Shown: positions 42,179 to 52,423, counted from the stretch's first letter. The stretch is DNA of 64,000 nucleotides from an uncultured Lactobacillus sp. (GCA_947641735.1 CANRQR010000001.1:1-64000); one strand, 5' to 3'. The notes: a model not told the origin generated them from the sequence alone. Made by a program: numbers and translations.

Positions 42179-42252
42179 TGATTTGGGTGAGATTCGAACT
42201 CACGACCCACGGTTTAGAAGACCGTTGCTCTATCCAGCTGAGCTACCAAACC
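42179..42252 (-). tRNA. tRNA-Arg (anticodon TCT)
   Basis: The minus strand folds into a 74-nt cloverleaf: acceptor GGTTTGG / CCAAATC with discriminator A, D arm AGCTC/GAGC, anticodon loop CTTCTAA with anticodon TCT, and the GTTCGAATC T loop. CCA is not encoded. Frames on the other strand through this gene are artefacts. Confidence 0.95.
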
Positions 42253-42353
42253 AATTCCTTAACAGAACATATTCTAGTATAGGGAAAAGGAAGGTAGATG
42301 TCAATTATTTTTCGAAAAAATTTTTATTTTTTCGAAAAATATCTTATTACTAT

Positions 42354-43124
42354 TTATATCAACTTATAATGCATACTGGCATTGTATATTCCATCTTTAT
42401 TAATATCAGTAGTTACATAGTCTGCGATTTGCTTAACGTGCTCTTCTCCATTACTCATAGCAACTCCAACTTTAACAGCTTTAAGCATCTCTAAATCATT
42501 TTCACCATCACCGAACGCCATTGCATCATCTAAAGTTTGATTCTGTAGCTCAAGATACTTTTTAATACCAGCCAACTTACCACCATTTTTTGAAATGATA
42601 TCTACTGCATATTCATTCCACCAACTTAATTTACAATTAGGCAATTCATCAACCAAAGTCTTTAATTCATTGCGATCTCCGTATGCAATAAACTGATAGA
42701 CTTCTTCACCATGATATTTGCCAATTGGCGCAACTTTACTAGAAACTGCCTTTTGAGCAGCAATGACTTGATCAGTTACAAAATTAATGTATGGTCCTTC
42801 TTTACCAATAGTAGTAATAGGGACCCTTTTTTCTTTAATTAATTCAATCATCTTTTCAGTATCTACTTCATCAATTGGATTACCAAAAATTTCTTTTCCA
42901 TCTCCATCTAAACAAAGTTGACCATTCATCGTCAAATAACCGTCAAATTTCAAATCTTTGACTGGTAATTTTTTCAATTGACTCATATCACGGCCTGTAG
43001 CTAGCACTAATTTATAGCCATTTTCATGTAAAAGTTTAAGTGCCTTCCTAGTACTTTCTGGAACGCTATCAGTTTTATGAGAAACTAACGTCCCGTCCAC
43101 ATCAAAAAATATTGTTTTTACCAA
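42354..43124 (-). CDS. Cof-type HAD-IIB phosphatase
   Basis: A 256-aa HAD hydrolase. Motif I FFDVDGTLVSH gives the nucleophile Asp, motif II LATGRD, and motif III/IV AFGDGENDLEML place it in the Cof/YidA group with a C2B cap, acting on sugar phosphates or nucleotide-type compounds. The start is a TTG (43124), 8 nt after GAGGTGA; the protein starts MVKTIFFDVDGT. A single gene with no linked pathway. Confidence 0.93.
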   Translation of the reverse strand: MVKTIFFDVDGTLVSHKTDSVPESTRKALKLLHENGYKLVLATGRDMSQLKKLPVKDLKFDGYLTMNGQLCLDGDGKEIFGNPIDEVDTEKMIELIKEKRVPITTIGKEGPYINFVTDQVIAAQKAVSSKVAPIGKYHGEEVYQFIAYGDRNELKTLVDELPNCKLSWWNEYAVDIISKNGGKLAGIKKYLELQNQTLDDAMAFGDGENDLEMLKAVKVGVAMSNGEEHVKQIADYVTTDINKDGIYNASMHYKLI

Positions 43125-43156
43125 ATCATGTCACCTCTATCATTTAAATTATATCA

Positions 43157-43192
43157 AAAATGCGCTTTCAAAACTGAAAGCGCATCTTTTTG
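43157..43192 (-). terminator. Terminator of pepN
   Basis: GATGCGCTTTC / GAAAGCGCAT with a short loop, followed on the minus strand by TTTTTGA. It lies 20 bp after pepN. Confidence 0.85.
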
Positions 43193-43210
43193 TAGATTTA
43201 ATTTTTATTT

Positions 43211-45745
43211 TTAATCAACAGCCTTAGCAATTGCCTCATTAACTGCTGCTTGTTCTTTCTTAACTAAGTTCACTTTAGTTTCAATGACCTTAGTATCCAT
43301 CTTAATTTCACGAGTTAAGCCTGGAGTATTAATCTTTGGTTCAAAGAAGTCTTTGAATTGATCCAATCTTTCTTCAGTATGGAACACATTTGCAGTAACA
43401 GTGATAAATGTTGCAAATTCCATATCGCCACCAACAGTTGCTTCAAGCCATGGCCACTCTAATCTAATCCAATTCCAAGCTTGTTCTTGACCAAATGGGT
43501 TAGCTAAAACATTACGGTACCATGCACGTAAATCTTGTGGCTTAACAATTTGAGCATCCTCAAAATCATCGACAATTGCATCAACAATTTCAGGCATTTT
43601 AGTTGAAGTAATACCAGCACAAAGATCTTGTTTCAAACTTGCATCTGAAGTTTCTTGATATTTCTTAAGTAATTTATCAAACAAAGTCATATTGCCAAAG
43701 TTCTTAACTTCATTAACTAAAACTGAACTTCTAATATCAGCCGAAATATTTTCTAAATTATCAGAATTTTCTGAATAAATCGCATGCAAGCCATCAATTG
43801 TATCATCGTTATTTGCATATAGCGAAGCTGCCACAACATATGGTCTAGTTAGATTGTCATCATTAGATTCACCAGCTTTTGGAAGCAACCCTAAACGCTT
43901 AACTTGTTTTTCAGAAAGTAAATTATAAAGCTTCTTTAATTGCTTTTCTTCATCTGAACCTGGGGTTACAAAATTACGTAAAGTAGACATAATTCTGTAT
44001 AAAGCATTATTAACAATTGGTGAAGTAGAATCTGCAAACTTAGGAAGAAGGGGAACAATATCTGCATAAGACATTTGACCACCTTCTGCTAACAATCTGA
44101 AGTCTTGCAATAATTGTAATTTATCAACTGCATCTAATTCATCGATATGACTTAGGATATCATCAAGCAATGTTTGATCATACTTAACAATGAAGTCTGA
44201 ATTATTACCTACATTTAAACGGAATGGAACCCCATTATTAGCAAGTAAATCATTGTAGTCACCAACAACTAATTTTTCATCCTTCATGATCTTAGGGACA
44301 GCAGCATAGTTAGAATTCAAAGGAATTTGCCACTTACGTCCCACTTCCTTACCTTCACCGATAAAGAATTGTTTTTGAGTTAAAACTAACTTACCATCTT
44401 CAACTTTTGCGTTTACTACTGGGTAACCTGGTTGTTCAAGCCAAGAATGCATAATTGCACCAATATCTAAGCCGCTTGCTTCACCAAGTGCCTTCCATAA
44501 ATCGTCACCTGTTGCATTGCCATATTTATGAGCTGCAAAGTAGTTCTTTAGTCCTTCACGAAGAGCCTTATCACCTAATAAAGCACGTACCATGACTAAC
44601 ATTCTTGAGCCCTTTGCATAAACAATAGCCGAGTCAAACAAGGCATCGATTTCAGCAGGATCGTTAACCATAACGTGAACTGATTGAACACCATCAGTAG
44701 CATCTCTTTGAAGAGCAGCCGGAACTTCAGAAGTTTGGAACATTTCCCAGATCTTCCAATTTGGTTCTAAAGCGTCTATTGCTACATACTCCATCATATT
44801 AGCAAAACTTTCATTAAGCCATAAGTTATCCCACCACTTCATAGTTACTAAATCACCGAACCATTGGTGAGCTAATTCGTGAGCAATAACTGTAGCTACT
44901 AATTGTTTCATTTCTAATGAGGTGTTATCTGGATCAAGCAATAAGTATGCTTCACGATAAGTTACACAACCCCAGTTTTCCATCGCACCAGCTGAAAAGT
45001 CTGGAAGAGCTACTTGGTATGAATGCTCTAATGGATATGGTGTTTCATAGTAATCTTCATAGAATTCAATTGAACGCTTAGCAATATCTAGAGCGAAATC
45101 TAATTCTTTTGCTTGGTGTGCTCTTGTAGCAAAAACACCAATTTCAACGCCAGACTTAGTCTTAGTAAGTTTTCTTTGCATATCACCAAAGACAAAGGCA
45201 ACTAAGTAGCTAGACATACGTACAGTTGGTTTAAAGTAGTGAACACCGTCTTTAAATTTTTCTTCTGGTTGATTAGAAATAATTGTTTCGCCAGGCTTTT
45301 CATCAAACTTAATTGCTAATGCAAAAGTAGCCTTAGCTTCTGGTTCGTCAACACATGGGAATGCTTGACGAGCAAAAGTAGTTTCAAATTGGGTACCTAC
45401 TAATTGCTTCTTTTCACCATCAACTTCGTAATAAGAAGGATAAATGCCCATCATTGTATCAGTTAATTTACCTTCAAAGTCAACTTCAATCTTCATTTTG
45501 CCAACTTTTCCAGCTTTAATATTAACTACTTCATCTTTATCGTTATAGTCAAAATCAACTTTCTTTTGATCTACTCTAACAGATGTGATCTTTAAGTACT
45601 TCTGATTTAATTTAACTAATTCTTCTTGAGCATCTCCGACTACAACAGTCTTACCGTGAAATCTCTTTTTTTCGCGACTAATATCCAAATAGATATCATA
45701 GTGATCAGGATGAAAAGTTTCATAAAAGCGTTTAACTTCTGCCAT
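43211..45745 (-). CDS. pepN: Aminopeptidase N (lysyl aminopeptidase)
   Basis: An 844-aa zinc metallopeptidase of family M1, the main general aminopeptidase of lactobacilli. The exopeptidase motif GAMENWG and the zinc site HELAHQW with the second Glu in LWLNESFA are intact. The N-terminal beta-saddle starts KRFYETFHPDHYDIYLDISREKKRF and the C-terminal helical domain extends from about residue 520. It has no signal peptide, so it is cytoplasmic. An AGGTC-type site precedes the ATG. It diverges from pepX. Confidence 0.97.
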   Translation of the reverse strand: MAEVKRFYETFHPDHYDIYLDISREKKRFHGKTVVVGDAQEELVKLNQKYLKITSVRVDQKKVDFDYNDKDEVVNIKAGKVGKMKIEVDFEGKLTDTMMGIYPSYYEVDGEKKQLVGTQFETTFARQAFPCVDEPEAKATFALAIKFDEKPGETIISNQPEEKFKDGVHYFKPTVRMSSYLVAFVFGDMQRKLTKTKSGVEIGVFATRAHQAKELDFALDIAKRSIEFYEDYYETPYPLEHSYQVALPDFSAGAMENWGCVTYREAYLLLDPDNTSLEMKQLVATVIAHELAHQWFGDLVTMKWWDNLWLNESFANMMEYVAIDALEPNWKIWEMFQTSEVPAALQRDATDGVQSVHVMVNDPAEIDALFDSAIVYAKGSRMLVMVRALLGDKALREGLKNYFAAHKYGNATGDDLWKALGEASGLDIGAIMHSWLEQPGYPVVNAKVEDGKLVLTQKQFFIGEGKEVGRKWQIPLNSNYAAVPKIMKDEKLVVGDYNDLLANNGVPFRLNVGNNSDFIVKYDQTLLDDILSHIDELDAVDKLQLLQDFRLLAEGGQMSYADIVPLLPKFADSTSPIVNNALYRIMSTLRNFVTPGSDEEKQLKKLYNLLSEKQVKRLGLLPKAGESNDDNLTRPYVVAASLYANNDDTIDGLHAIYSENSDNLENISADIRSSVLVNEVKNFGNMTLFDKLLKKYQETSDASLKQDLCAGITSTKMPEIVDAIVDDFEDAQIVKPQDLRAWYRNVLANPFGQEQAWNWIRLEWPWLEATVGGDMEFATFITVTANVFHTEERLDQFKDFFEPKINTPGLTREIKMDTKVIETKVNLVKKEQAAVNEAIAKAVD

Positions 45746-45943
45746 ATTATGACCTCCAATTTTTTAACTTCTCAACTATTTATTATAAGAAATTAAAATC
45801 TTACTTACCAGTTTTTGGATTAAATTAAAAACAATTTAGGTGATTCAATATATTTTAAAATATTGTTTAATTCTTCTTTTATGCAATTAAAACTAGTAAA
45901 ATAAAAATTAAGAGAAACAGAAAAAAGGAGTGTTCTTATATAT

Positions 45944-48328
45944 ATGAAATATAATCAATACGGCTATTTAAAAACCGATTTTGACCAAATGGTTAAAGAA
46001 TTAGAATCTATTAACTTCTTACCTAATGATTGGAAAGAAAATAGTTTTTCTGGCCTTTTAGCAACGCTAGTTGAAAACTCCATTGCCGAAGCCAAAACTT
46101 ATGGTGCAAAAGAAGCTAAATTAGCAGAATTTGCAGTTAGTGATCATAAAAATTTAAAAGAATTTTTAGTTGAAAATCCTAATTCAATTTCACGTAACCA
46201 ATTTTATAATGTTGGCTTGCAATTACTCGGCTATCATGTTGGCTACGATTATGATTTAAATGATCCACTAGCACGAATGAAGGCTAATGCCCTTCCTTAT
46301 ACTGATCAAGAAGAAATTGATCGTAATGAATTAGTTAAAGTTTTCTACCGCCTACTTAACACTCGAGCTAAAAATGGCCAAACTTTCATTGATAATATGG
46401 CTGGTAAAGGTTACTTCACCCAGTTTTACGGTAATAATAAATTTATGTACTTTAATGGGAAGTCACTCCCAGTTTTTGATATGAGTAAGGTTATTCGTGA
46501 AGTGGTCTACGTTGAAAGTGATCTTGATACTGATGAAGATGGTAAGCCTGATTTACTTCAAGTAACCGTCTTTCGTCCCTACCAATCAAACAACTTTAAG
46601 TTTCCTGCACTCTACACAGCTGATCCTTATTTTGGCGGCATTATTGCTAATGAAAAACGTAACCACAATGTTGATGTTAACTTAGAAGACGCTACTAAGA
46701 GTACTTACCCTAAATATGAAGCAATGCCAACTGCTAAGGCCAAAAAGCCAGCTAGCGAAGATCAAGCAGCAACCGAAGAAGCAGTTCATAAAGCAGCTTA
46801 CTCTTTAAATGAATACTTACTTGCACGTGGATTTGCAAACGTTTATGCAGGTGCAATCGGAACCCGTGGTTCAGATGGTCTAAGAATTACGGGAGCTCCT
46901 GAAGAAACTGAATCTGCTAAAGAAATCATTGAATGGCTTCATGGCGACAGAGTTGCTTATACCGACCGTACCAGAAAACACGAAACCAAAGCTTCCTGGT
47001 GTAACGGCAATATCGGAATGACTGGTCGTTCATACTTAGGAACACTTCAAATTGCAATTGCTACTACTGGGGTAGCTGGACTTAAGACTGTAGTTTCAGA
47101 AGCTGCTATTTCTTCTTGGTATGATTACTACCGTGAACATGGACTAGTAGTTGCTCCAGAAGCTTGCCAAGGTGAAGACTTAGATATGCTTGCTGAAACT
47201 TGCCAGTCTAATCTTTGGGATGCAGGCGCCTATTTAAAGATCAAGCCTAAATTTGATGTTATGCAAAAACGTCTTTTAGAAAAATCAGACCGTGAAACTG
47301 GTCAATATTCTGATTTCTGGGAAGCTAGAAATTACCGTCACCATACAGACAATATCAAGTGTTCTTGGATCTCAGTTCATGGTTTAAACGACTGGAATGT
47401 AAAGCCAAAGAATGTTTACAAGATTTGGCAAAAAGTTTCTAAACTACCAATTGCTCATAAACTATTCTTGCACCAAGGTCCTCACTATAATATGAACAAC
47501 CTTTTATCCATTGACTTCTCTGACTTAATGAACTTATGGTTCTGTCATGAATTATTAGGCATTAAAAATAATGCTTACAAGCAATGGGAAGATGTTATGA
47601 TCCAAGATAATTTGCAACCAGATATCTGGCATGAAGAACCAACTTGGAATAATGAATTAGGAAGCAAAGAAATTTACTTCCCTGATAAAAAAGGTAACCT
47701 CTTAAAAGATGGCGGTGAAGATAATGATAAAGTTTCATTCACCGACCAAGGAGGTAAAGTATTTAAAGAAGCTAAAATTTCCGAAAGTAAATGGCAATAT
47801 GACTTTATCTCTGGTGAAGAAAAATGGCTTAACCAACAATTACGTTTTGTAACTGATGAATTTATTCATCCAGTAACTGTAGTTGGTCGCCCTAAGATTA
47901 AGATGAGTGTTGCTAGCTCTCTTCCTAAAGGACAAATTTCTGTTGCCTTAGTTGATTTAGGAACCAGAAAACGGCTTACCCCAATTCCTAAGTCATTTAA
48001 TGATCAAATTCAAGAATTAGGCTACCGTTTTGGTACTGAAGTAATGAAAGAATTTGTTCCTGACAAAGAAACAAAAGCTAAGTTAATTACTAAGGGGCAC
48101 ATGAACGTCCAAAACTACGCTGATATGAAACATGCAGAAAAAGTTGAACCTGGTAAATTCTATGACTTAGAATTTGAATTGCAACCTACCTTCTATCGCT
48201 TACCAGCTGGTGCAAGATTAGGTTTGATTATTTATTCAACCGATCAAGGGATGACTAAGCGTCCACTTGAAGATGAGACTTATACAATTGATTTAGATAA
48301 TACTCAATTGATTTTTCATGAGCTGTAG
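45944..48328 (+). CDS. pepX: Xaa-Pro dipeptidyl-peptidase PepX
   Basis: A 794-aa serine peptidase of family S15 that releases Xaa-Pro dipeptides from proline-rich peptides. The N-terminal domain, [20 protein letters not shown], is typical of LAB PepX. The nucleophile is in [12 protein letters not shown], the Asp and His regions are [10 protein letters not shown] and [12 protein letters not shown]-terminal jelly-roll ends the protein. An AAAGGAG site lies upstream. Together with PepN and the C1 peptidase it forms the peptide breakdown set in this window. Confidence 0.97.
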   Translation: MKYNQYGYLKTDFDQMVKELESINFLPNDWKENSFSGLLATLVENSIAEAKTYGAKEAKLAEFAVSDHKNLKEFLVENPNSISRNQFYNVGLQLLGYHVGYDYDLNDPLARMKANALPYTDQEEIDRNELVKVFYRLLNTRAKNGQTFIDNMAGKGYFTQFYGNNKFMYFNGKSLPVFDMSKVIREVVYVESDLDTDEDGKPDLLQVTVFRPYQSNNFKFPALYTADPYFGGIIANEKRNHNVDVNLEDATKSTYPKYEAMPTAKAKKPASEDQAATEEAVHKAAYSLNEYLLARGFANVYAGAIGTRGSDGLRITGAPEETESAKEIIEWLHGDRVAYTDRTRKHETKASWCNGNIGMTGRSYLGTLQIAIATTGVAGLKTVVSEAAISSWYDYYREHGLVVAPEACQGEDLDMLAETCQSNLWDAGAYLKIKPKFDVMQKRLLEKSDRETGQYSDFWEARNYRHHTDNIKCSWISVHGLNDWNVKPKNVYKIWQKVSKLPIAHKLFLHQGPHYNMNNLLSIDFSDLMNLWFCHELLGIKNNAYKQWEDVMIQDNLQPDIWHEEPTWNNELGSKEIYFPDKKGNLLKDGGEDNDKVSFTDQGGKVFKEAKISESKWQYDFISGEEKWLNQQLRFVTDEFIHPVTVVGRPKIKMSVASSLPKGQISVALVDLGTRKRLTPIPKSFNDQIQELGYRFGTEVMKEFVPDKETKAKLITKGHMNVQNYADMKHAEKVEPGKFYDLEFELQPTFYRLPAGARLGLIIYSTDQGMTKRPLEDETYTIDLDNTQLIFHEL

Positions 48329-48375
48329 GTAAAAGTGATAAAATATATATAATTTCAAACTATTAGGAGGATGAA

Positions 48376-48429
48376 ATGACATGGAAACTTCAAGTTCTAC
48401 TATGTATTGGTTTTATTTTTAGAAACTAA
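48376..48429 (+). CDS. 17-aa small ORF with strong ribosome site
   Basis: AGGAGG lies 5 nt before the ATG at 48376, an optimal spacing. The product, MTWKLQVLLCIGFIFRN, is hydrophobic with basic residues near both ends, like a short membrane or signalling peptide. Other ATGs in the same stretch give MK and a 13-aa peptide. It is followed by a strong hairpin and T run, giving a complete tiny transcription unit. The function is unknown, and there is no proof of translation. Confidence 0.45.
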   Translation: MTWKLQVLLCIGFIFRN

Positions 48430-48446
48430 AATAATCTAAATATCAA

Positions 48447-48492
48447 AAAAGCTTTAGAATCTTTATTGTTGAAGATTCTAGAGCTTTTTCTT
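48447..48492 (+). terminator. Hairpin terminator after the 17-aa ORF
   Basis: AAAGCTTTAGAATCTT pairs with AAGATTCTAGAGCTTT (one G-T type mismatch) around an 8-base loop, then TTTTTC. It lies between the small ORF and the gene at 48526. Confidence 0.75.
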
Positions 48493-48525
48493 CTAATTCA
48501 ACTATAAGAAAAAAGAGGAACAAAA

Positions 48526-49221
48526 ATGACATTTAACCGATTTTCCAATTCAACAATTAATCAATGCAAAAAAATTATTGATATCCATTCCCCAGCTTTC
48601 AAAACATATAAAAGAAAAAACCAAGAAATTCATTACTTCATCGAATTTTTTACCTCTATAGATCTAATCTTACTAATACTTACACCTTTCGAACCGGATG
48701 AAAATTTGATAACATTAACAATTTTTTCTCTTTCAATTACAGTAGCTTTATCCGTATATTTAAAGAGAAAAAACAAATTATTTTTTTCAACTTTTCCTAA
48801 AGAAAAATTACATGAATTTCTTTTACCAGCTACTATTCCTCTCCCAAATCCAAGACTTTATAAAACAGTATTTGATCAACTAGAATCTAATAAGAATGCG
48901 GTTAGATCTACTTGGAAAGCATTAAAGTGGTTTTTTGTAATTATTGTTATTGGAACATTTGAAGATAAAATTGAAAATTTCTTTCAATTTACATTTGGCT
49001 TGCAAAGCACTTACGGCATCGGAGCATTTATCTGTATTCTAGTTATGTTTGCAGCCGTTACACTTCCTGTGTCATATTTTATTGGAAACATAATAAACAT
49101 TTTAATTAAAATAAAAAAATATCTAGATACTATAATTGAAAAATGTATAGATAATGGCATGTTTGTTCGGAACTATGCCTTATTAACAGCAACTCTTATT
49201 GTCCTACAGGAAAATAATTAG
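48526..49221 (+). CDS. Unrecognised membrane protein, 231 aa
   Basis: An unrecognised protein with about four membrane helices: roughly 40-55 and 62-79 at the N-terminal side, and 134-148 and 160-185 at the C-terminal side, with a basic, aromatic-rich intervening loop. No signal sequence. It follows an AAAGAGGAA site with an ATG at 48526 and stands alone between the small ORF unit and the histidine kinase gene, to which it is convergent. I cannot assign a function. Confidence 0.7.
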   Translation: MTFNRFSNSTINQCKKIIDIHSPAFKTYKRKNQEIHYFIEFFTSIDLILLILTPFEPDENLITLTIFSLSITVALSVYLKRKNKLFFSTFPKEKLHEFLLPATIPLPNPRLYKTVFDQLESNKNAVRSTWKALKWFFVIIVIGTFEDKIENFFQFTFGLQSTYGIGAFICILVMFAAVTLPVSYFIGNIINILIKIKKYLDTIIEKCIDNGMFVRNYALLTATLIVLQENN

Positions 49222-49283
49222 TGAACTTTTGGAACGTATTACTAATACCAAGATTTGATAAAATTTTTGAATTTTTAAACAAT

Positions 49284-50558
49284 TTATTTTGCTAATCTTA
49301 AAATTACTGTGAAAACAATCATGTCATCTTTATGACTAACGTGAATCTTACCATGGAAAGTTTGTACAATCTCTTGTGCCATTGCTAAACCAATACCAAA
49401 TCCCGACTTCTTTGAATTATGAGATTCATCTTCACGATAGAATCTCTCAAAGAAATGAGAATAATCTTTTCTCTTACCTTCTTTATAAGTATTAGCAACT
49501 TTTAAAATTGCATTTGTCCCAAGCTTACCTTTAACAAGGCTTACCCTAACTTCTCCATCTTTATCACAATACTTACGTGCATTATCGAGCAAAATATTTA
49601 TCAATTCACTCAAGATATTACTTTCAGCTTTAATATACAAATCAGGCATAATCATCGCATTATACTTCAAGTCATTTTGCTGCATTACGGACTTAAAACT
49701 TGTAACGTTCTTTTTGACTATTTCAGAAAAGTTAACCCTATTTAAAACAACTTCTCCAGTTTCACCAGTCCTAGCTAAAGCAATTAAACGATTAATCAAT
49801 CTAGTTAAGCGATCAACCTGCTCTTTTGTACTTTTATTCCATTCTGAATTATTCCCCAGCATTTCTTCCATTTCAGTATTAGCCGAAATAATTGCTAAAG
49901 GAGTCTTTAATTCATGTCCAGCGTTAGTGATAAATTCGCGCTGCTTACGATAAGTGGTAATAATTGGGCCGATTGCTTTCTTTGACACCAAAATCAAAAT
50001 CAGAGCAAAAACAATCAAAGCAATGATTCCGAGTACAATTGATACCCTAACAAGTAAAGAAAAACGATGATATATCAATGATTCATTTAAATAAACAATG
50101 AATTTATATCCTTCTTGACTCTTACCTACTCGATAAGCATATTGATTATTACCGATATCAATGGATCCGCTAGTTGATTTATCTTTAAAAATTTGCTTAC
50201 TAGTTTTAAGAATCTCCGAGCGACCTACATCATACACGTTATCGTCATTTACAATACGAGGAGTATTATTGCGAGTATTAGCTACAGTAAAATAGCGATA
50301 CTGAAAAACCGCTTCGGGATTATATTCACCAGATAAAAAATTTTTATTAATTGGATCCTTTTGATTACCAAAAACTGGCTTAGCATTTCTAGGATTCAAT
50401 TGACCCTGATTATTAACCAAAACTGTTAAAACGCGGTCAACCTCACTATGACTTTGTGTATAGCTAACCCCTAAAAGGGCACTTAAAGTTATTACTAGAA
50501 CTAAAAATAATGCAACAATTGACATTCCAATAAACTTCCAGCGAAATTTTTGAATCAT
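49284..50558 (-). CDS. Sensor histidine kinase
   Basis: A 424-aa membrane kinase: N-terminal helix about 10-33, extracellular sensor about 34-165, second helix about 172-193, then a HisKA domain with H box ITNAGHELKTPL (His215) and an ATPase domain with the N box LINILLDNARKY, FFERFYREDE and GFGIGLAMA. No HAMP domain is obvious. I use the ATG at 50558 rather than the GTG at 50567 because it lies 4 nt after AGGTGAG. It follows the response regulator and is the last gene of the relQ-RR-HK operon. Confidence 0.93.
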   Translation of the reverse strand: MIQKFRWKFIGMSIVALFLVLVITLSALLGVSYTQSHSEVDRVLTVLVNNQGQLNPRNAKPVFGNQKDPINKNFLSGEYNPEAVFQYRYFTVANTRNNTPRIVNDDNVYDVGRSEILKTSKQIFKDKSTSGSIDIGNNQYAYRVGKSQEGYKFIVYLNESLIYHRFSLLVRVSIVLGIIALIVFALILILVSKKAIGPIITTYRKQREFITNAGHELKTPLAIISANTEMEEMLGNNSEWNKSTKEQVDRLTRLINRLIALARTGETGEVVLNRVNFSEIVKKNVTSFKSVMQQNDLKYNAMIMPDLYIKAESNILSELINILLDNARKYCDKDGEVRVSLVKGKLGTNAILKVANTYKEGKRKDYSHFFERFYREDESHNSKKSGFGIGLAMAQEIVQTFHGKIHVSHKDDMIVFTVILRLAK

Positions 50559-50567
50559 TAATCTCAC

Positions 50568-51233
50568 CTACCTAATTAAGGAAAAACTACCACCTTTTTC
50601 ACCAACGATTTGAGCTGTACTTTGAATCGATTGCAGCTTTTGTCTCAAGTAAGAAATATAAATCCAAACTATATCTTCATTAGCGTCTTCATCATCTTTC
50701 CAGACATGAGCTAATAAATCAGAAGTTGAGAACTCTTTACCTTCATTAAGCATTAAGTAATTTAAAAGTTGCGTTTCTTTACTGCCCAGACGAATTGAAT
50801 TATGACTTACTAATTCCTGTTCAGCAACATTTAAGGCAAGATCCCCCACTTCAACTTCATTGGGAGTATATTTATCATCGCGTCTTTCTTTTGAACGCAA
50901 ACGTGCAAGAAGTTCTTTTAATGAAAAGGGTTTGGTTAAGTAGTCATCTGCTCCACTGTCTAAACCAGTTACTCGGTCATCAATTTCTGCTTTTGCAGTA
51001 AGCATTAAAACATAGGTCTTATCTCCACTTTTGCGAATTTGTTTCAGCGCAGTGATCCCATCCATAATAGGCATCATGATATCTAAGATAATCACATCGT
51101 ATGAATTCTTTTTAGCAAGCTCCACTGCATCTCGACCATTAAAAACTGCATCTACATCATAATTAACGCTCTGCATTGCTGCTACTAAAACACGAGATAA
51201 TTGTTCTTCATCTTCTGCCAGCAAAATTTTCAT
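50568..51233 (-). CDS. OmpR-family response regulator
   Basis: A 221-aa response regulator. The receiver domain starts KILLAEDEEQLS with phospho-acceptor Asp51 in ILDIMMP and the conserved Lys in TKPFSLKELLAR. The winged-helix DNA-binding domain (about 120-221) has LGSKETQLLNYLMLNEGKEFSTSDLLAHVW and WIYISYLRQKL. The gene is 4 nt downstream of the alarmone synthetase and upstream of its kinase. The signal is unknown. Confidence 0.95.
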   Translation of the reverse strand: MKILLAEDEEQLSRVLVAAMQSVNYDVDAVFNGRDAVELAKKNSYDVIILDIMMPIMDGITALKQIRKSGDKTYVLMLTAKAEIDDRVTGLDSGADDYLTKPFSLKELLARLRSKERRDDKYTPNEVEVGDLALNVAEQELVSHNSIRLGSKETQLLNYLMLNEGKEFSTSDLLAHVWKDDEDANEDIVWIYISYLRQKLQSIQSTAQIVGEKGGSFSLIR

Positions 51234-51237
51234 TAAG

Positions 51238-51849
51238 TCAATCTTCCTCTCTAATCAAGTGACGCAAAGTTTGCATACTTACATCACAAGAAGCTAATTC
51301 ATCTGCAACTCGCTTTAACTCTTTGCCAATCATTTCAGGATTCTTTATTTTGTGCTTATATTTCATTTCATGTTCTAAACTTGCCCAAGTATCCATCGCG
51401 ATCGTTCTAAGCTGCACTTCGACAAAATAGTGGCCTGGAGTATTGCCTTCAATATCTTTTTCTGCTCGTTCCACATCTAAAATCATATGATATGAACGAT
51501 AACCATTTGGTTTAGCATTCGTAATATAGTCTTTTTGTTTAACAATTGTTACATCATCCCAATTATTAATTAAGTCAATGCAAGTATAAATATCATCAAT
51601 AAAGTTACAAACTACGCGAATTCCAACACTATCCCGATTTACTTTCAAAGCCGATTCAGGAGTTACTGGAAGATCCTTTCTCTGACATTTTTCAATCATG
51701 CTTTTCGGCTGCTTAACTCGGCCAATAAGGTGCTCATATAGACTGTCACCTGTTTTTTCTTGGTGCAATTTGTTTTCAGTTCTAAAATATTCCAGCATCT
51801 GTTCAAGTAACTTATTTAAAACTGGAGTATAGCCTCTGTAAATATCCAT
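51238..51849 (-). CDS. relQ: Small alarmone synthetase (RelQ-like GTP pyrophosphokinase)
   Basis: A 203-aa single-domain RelA/SpoT protein that makes (p)ppGpp from GTP/GDP and ATP. Synthetase signatures are RVKQPKSMIEKCQRK, GIRVVCNFIDDIYTCIDLI, ITNAKPNGYRSYHMIL and EVQLRTIAMDTWASLEHEMKYK. No hydrolase, TGS or ACT domain, so it is a SAS of the RelQ/YjbM type. It is the first gene of an operon with a response regulator and histidine kinase (4-nt gap). Confidence 0.93.
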   Translation of the reverse strand: MDIYRGYTPVLNKLLEQMLEYFRTENKLHQEKTGDSLYEHLIGRVKQPKSMIEKCQRKDLPVTPESALKVNRDSVGIRVVCNFIDDIYTCIDLINNWDDVTIVKQKDYITNAKPNGYRSYHMILDVERAEKDIEGNTPGHYFVEVQLRTIAMDTWASLEHEMKYKHKIKNPEMIGKELKRVADELASCDVSMQTLRHLIREED

Positions 51850-51913
51850 ATAGATCCCTCTTTATTGATTTACTAAATATTATAGCAGTCTATTCAAAAT
51901 AATTATCAGCCAG

Positions 51914-52132
51914 TTACTTTAAAGAATTTTTGCTCTTTATATAAAATCCTAAGAAAAATACTAAATTCCAAATTAATAGGCAAATAGCAATTGCTAATTC
52001 AGATCCTATTACAAGCCATAAGTAATTTACTCCTAATGCAAAAATAAGCAATAAGTAAAGAAAGTCTCGAATACCAAATTTACACTTGTTTTTGTTATAT
52101 ACCTGATTTATCGCTAATGAAAAATAATACAA
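51914..52132 (-). CDS. Small hydrophobic protein, possibly a fragment
   Basis: A 72-aa sequence with about two to three membrane helices (LYLLLIFALGVNYLWLVIG and ICLLIWNLVFFLGFYI) and a basic end. It starts at a TTG with no clear ribosome site; the same frame stays open for about 120 bp upstream with hydrophobic residues (NKNFLFFLIIGSIAL). It may be the end of a longer membrane protein whose start is damaged. It is unrecognised and could be a remnant. Confidence 0.4.
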   Translation of the reverse strand: MYYFSLAINQVYNKNKCKFGIRDFLYLLLIFALGVNYLWLVIGSELAIAICLLIWNLVFFLGFYIKSKNSLK

Positions 52133-52173
52133 TGCTATTGACCCAATAATTAAGAAAAATAAGAAGTTTTTAT

Positions 52174-52322
52174 TTATATTTCTAACTTGTAGGTAAAGAA
52201 TAGTACAGTTGTTAATAAGATTGATATGACAATCACAACATGACTATACACAATACAAAACCTTTACTAATCTGATAATGATTAATTAACTTATCTGATA
52301 AAATCATATAGCGTGCGAACAT
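52174..52322 (-). pseudogene. Frame-broken hydrophobic peptide upstream of the 51914 ORF
   Basis: An ATG at 52322 opens MFARYMILSDKLINHYQISK and stops after 29 codons; in a shifted frame VIVISILLTTVLFFTYKLEI continues. The two pieces look like parts of one small membrane protein interrupted by a frameshift, which would explain this gene-poor 300-bp stretch. Evidence is weak. Confidence 0.3.
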
Positions 52323-52385
52323 TAATACTAAAGATAAAAACAAAAAACTTAATTAACTTATATCTTGCCTTATATTTGCCAAAAA

Positions 52386-52423
52386 ATCAAAAATGCTCCT
52401 AGTCATATTGACTAAGAGCAAAT
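52386..52423 (-). terminator. Terminator of the OsmC-family gene
   Basis: TGCTCTTAGTCA / TGACTAGGAGCA with an AT loop, then TTTTTGATTTTTT on the minus strand, 10 bp downstream of the OsmC stop. Confidence 0.88.

Noticed and set aside
42183..42494. Long + strand ORF starting MGEIRTHDPRFRRP
   Set aside because: It reads through the complement of tRNA-Arg(TCT), a well-known false translation, and then antisense to the HAD phosphatase gene.
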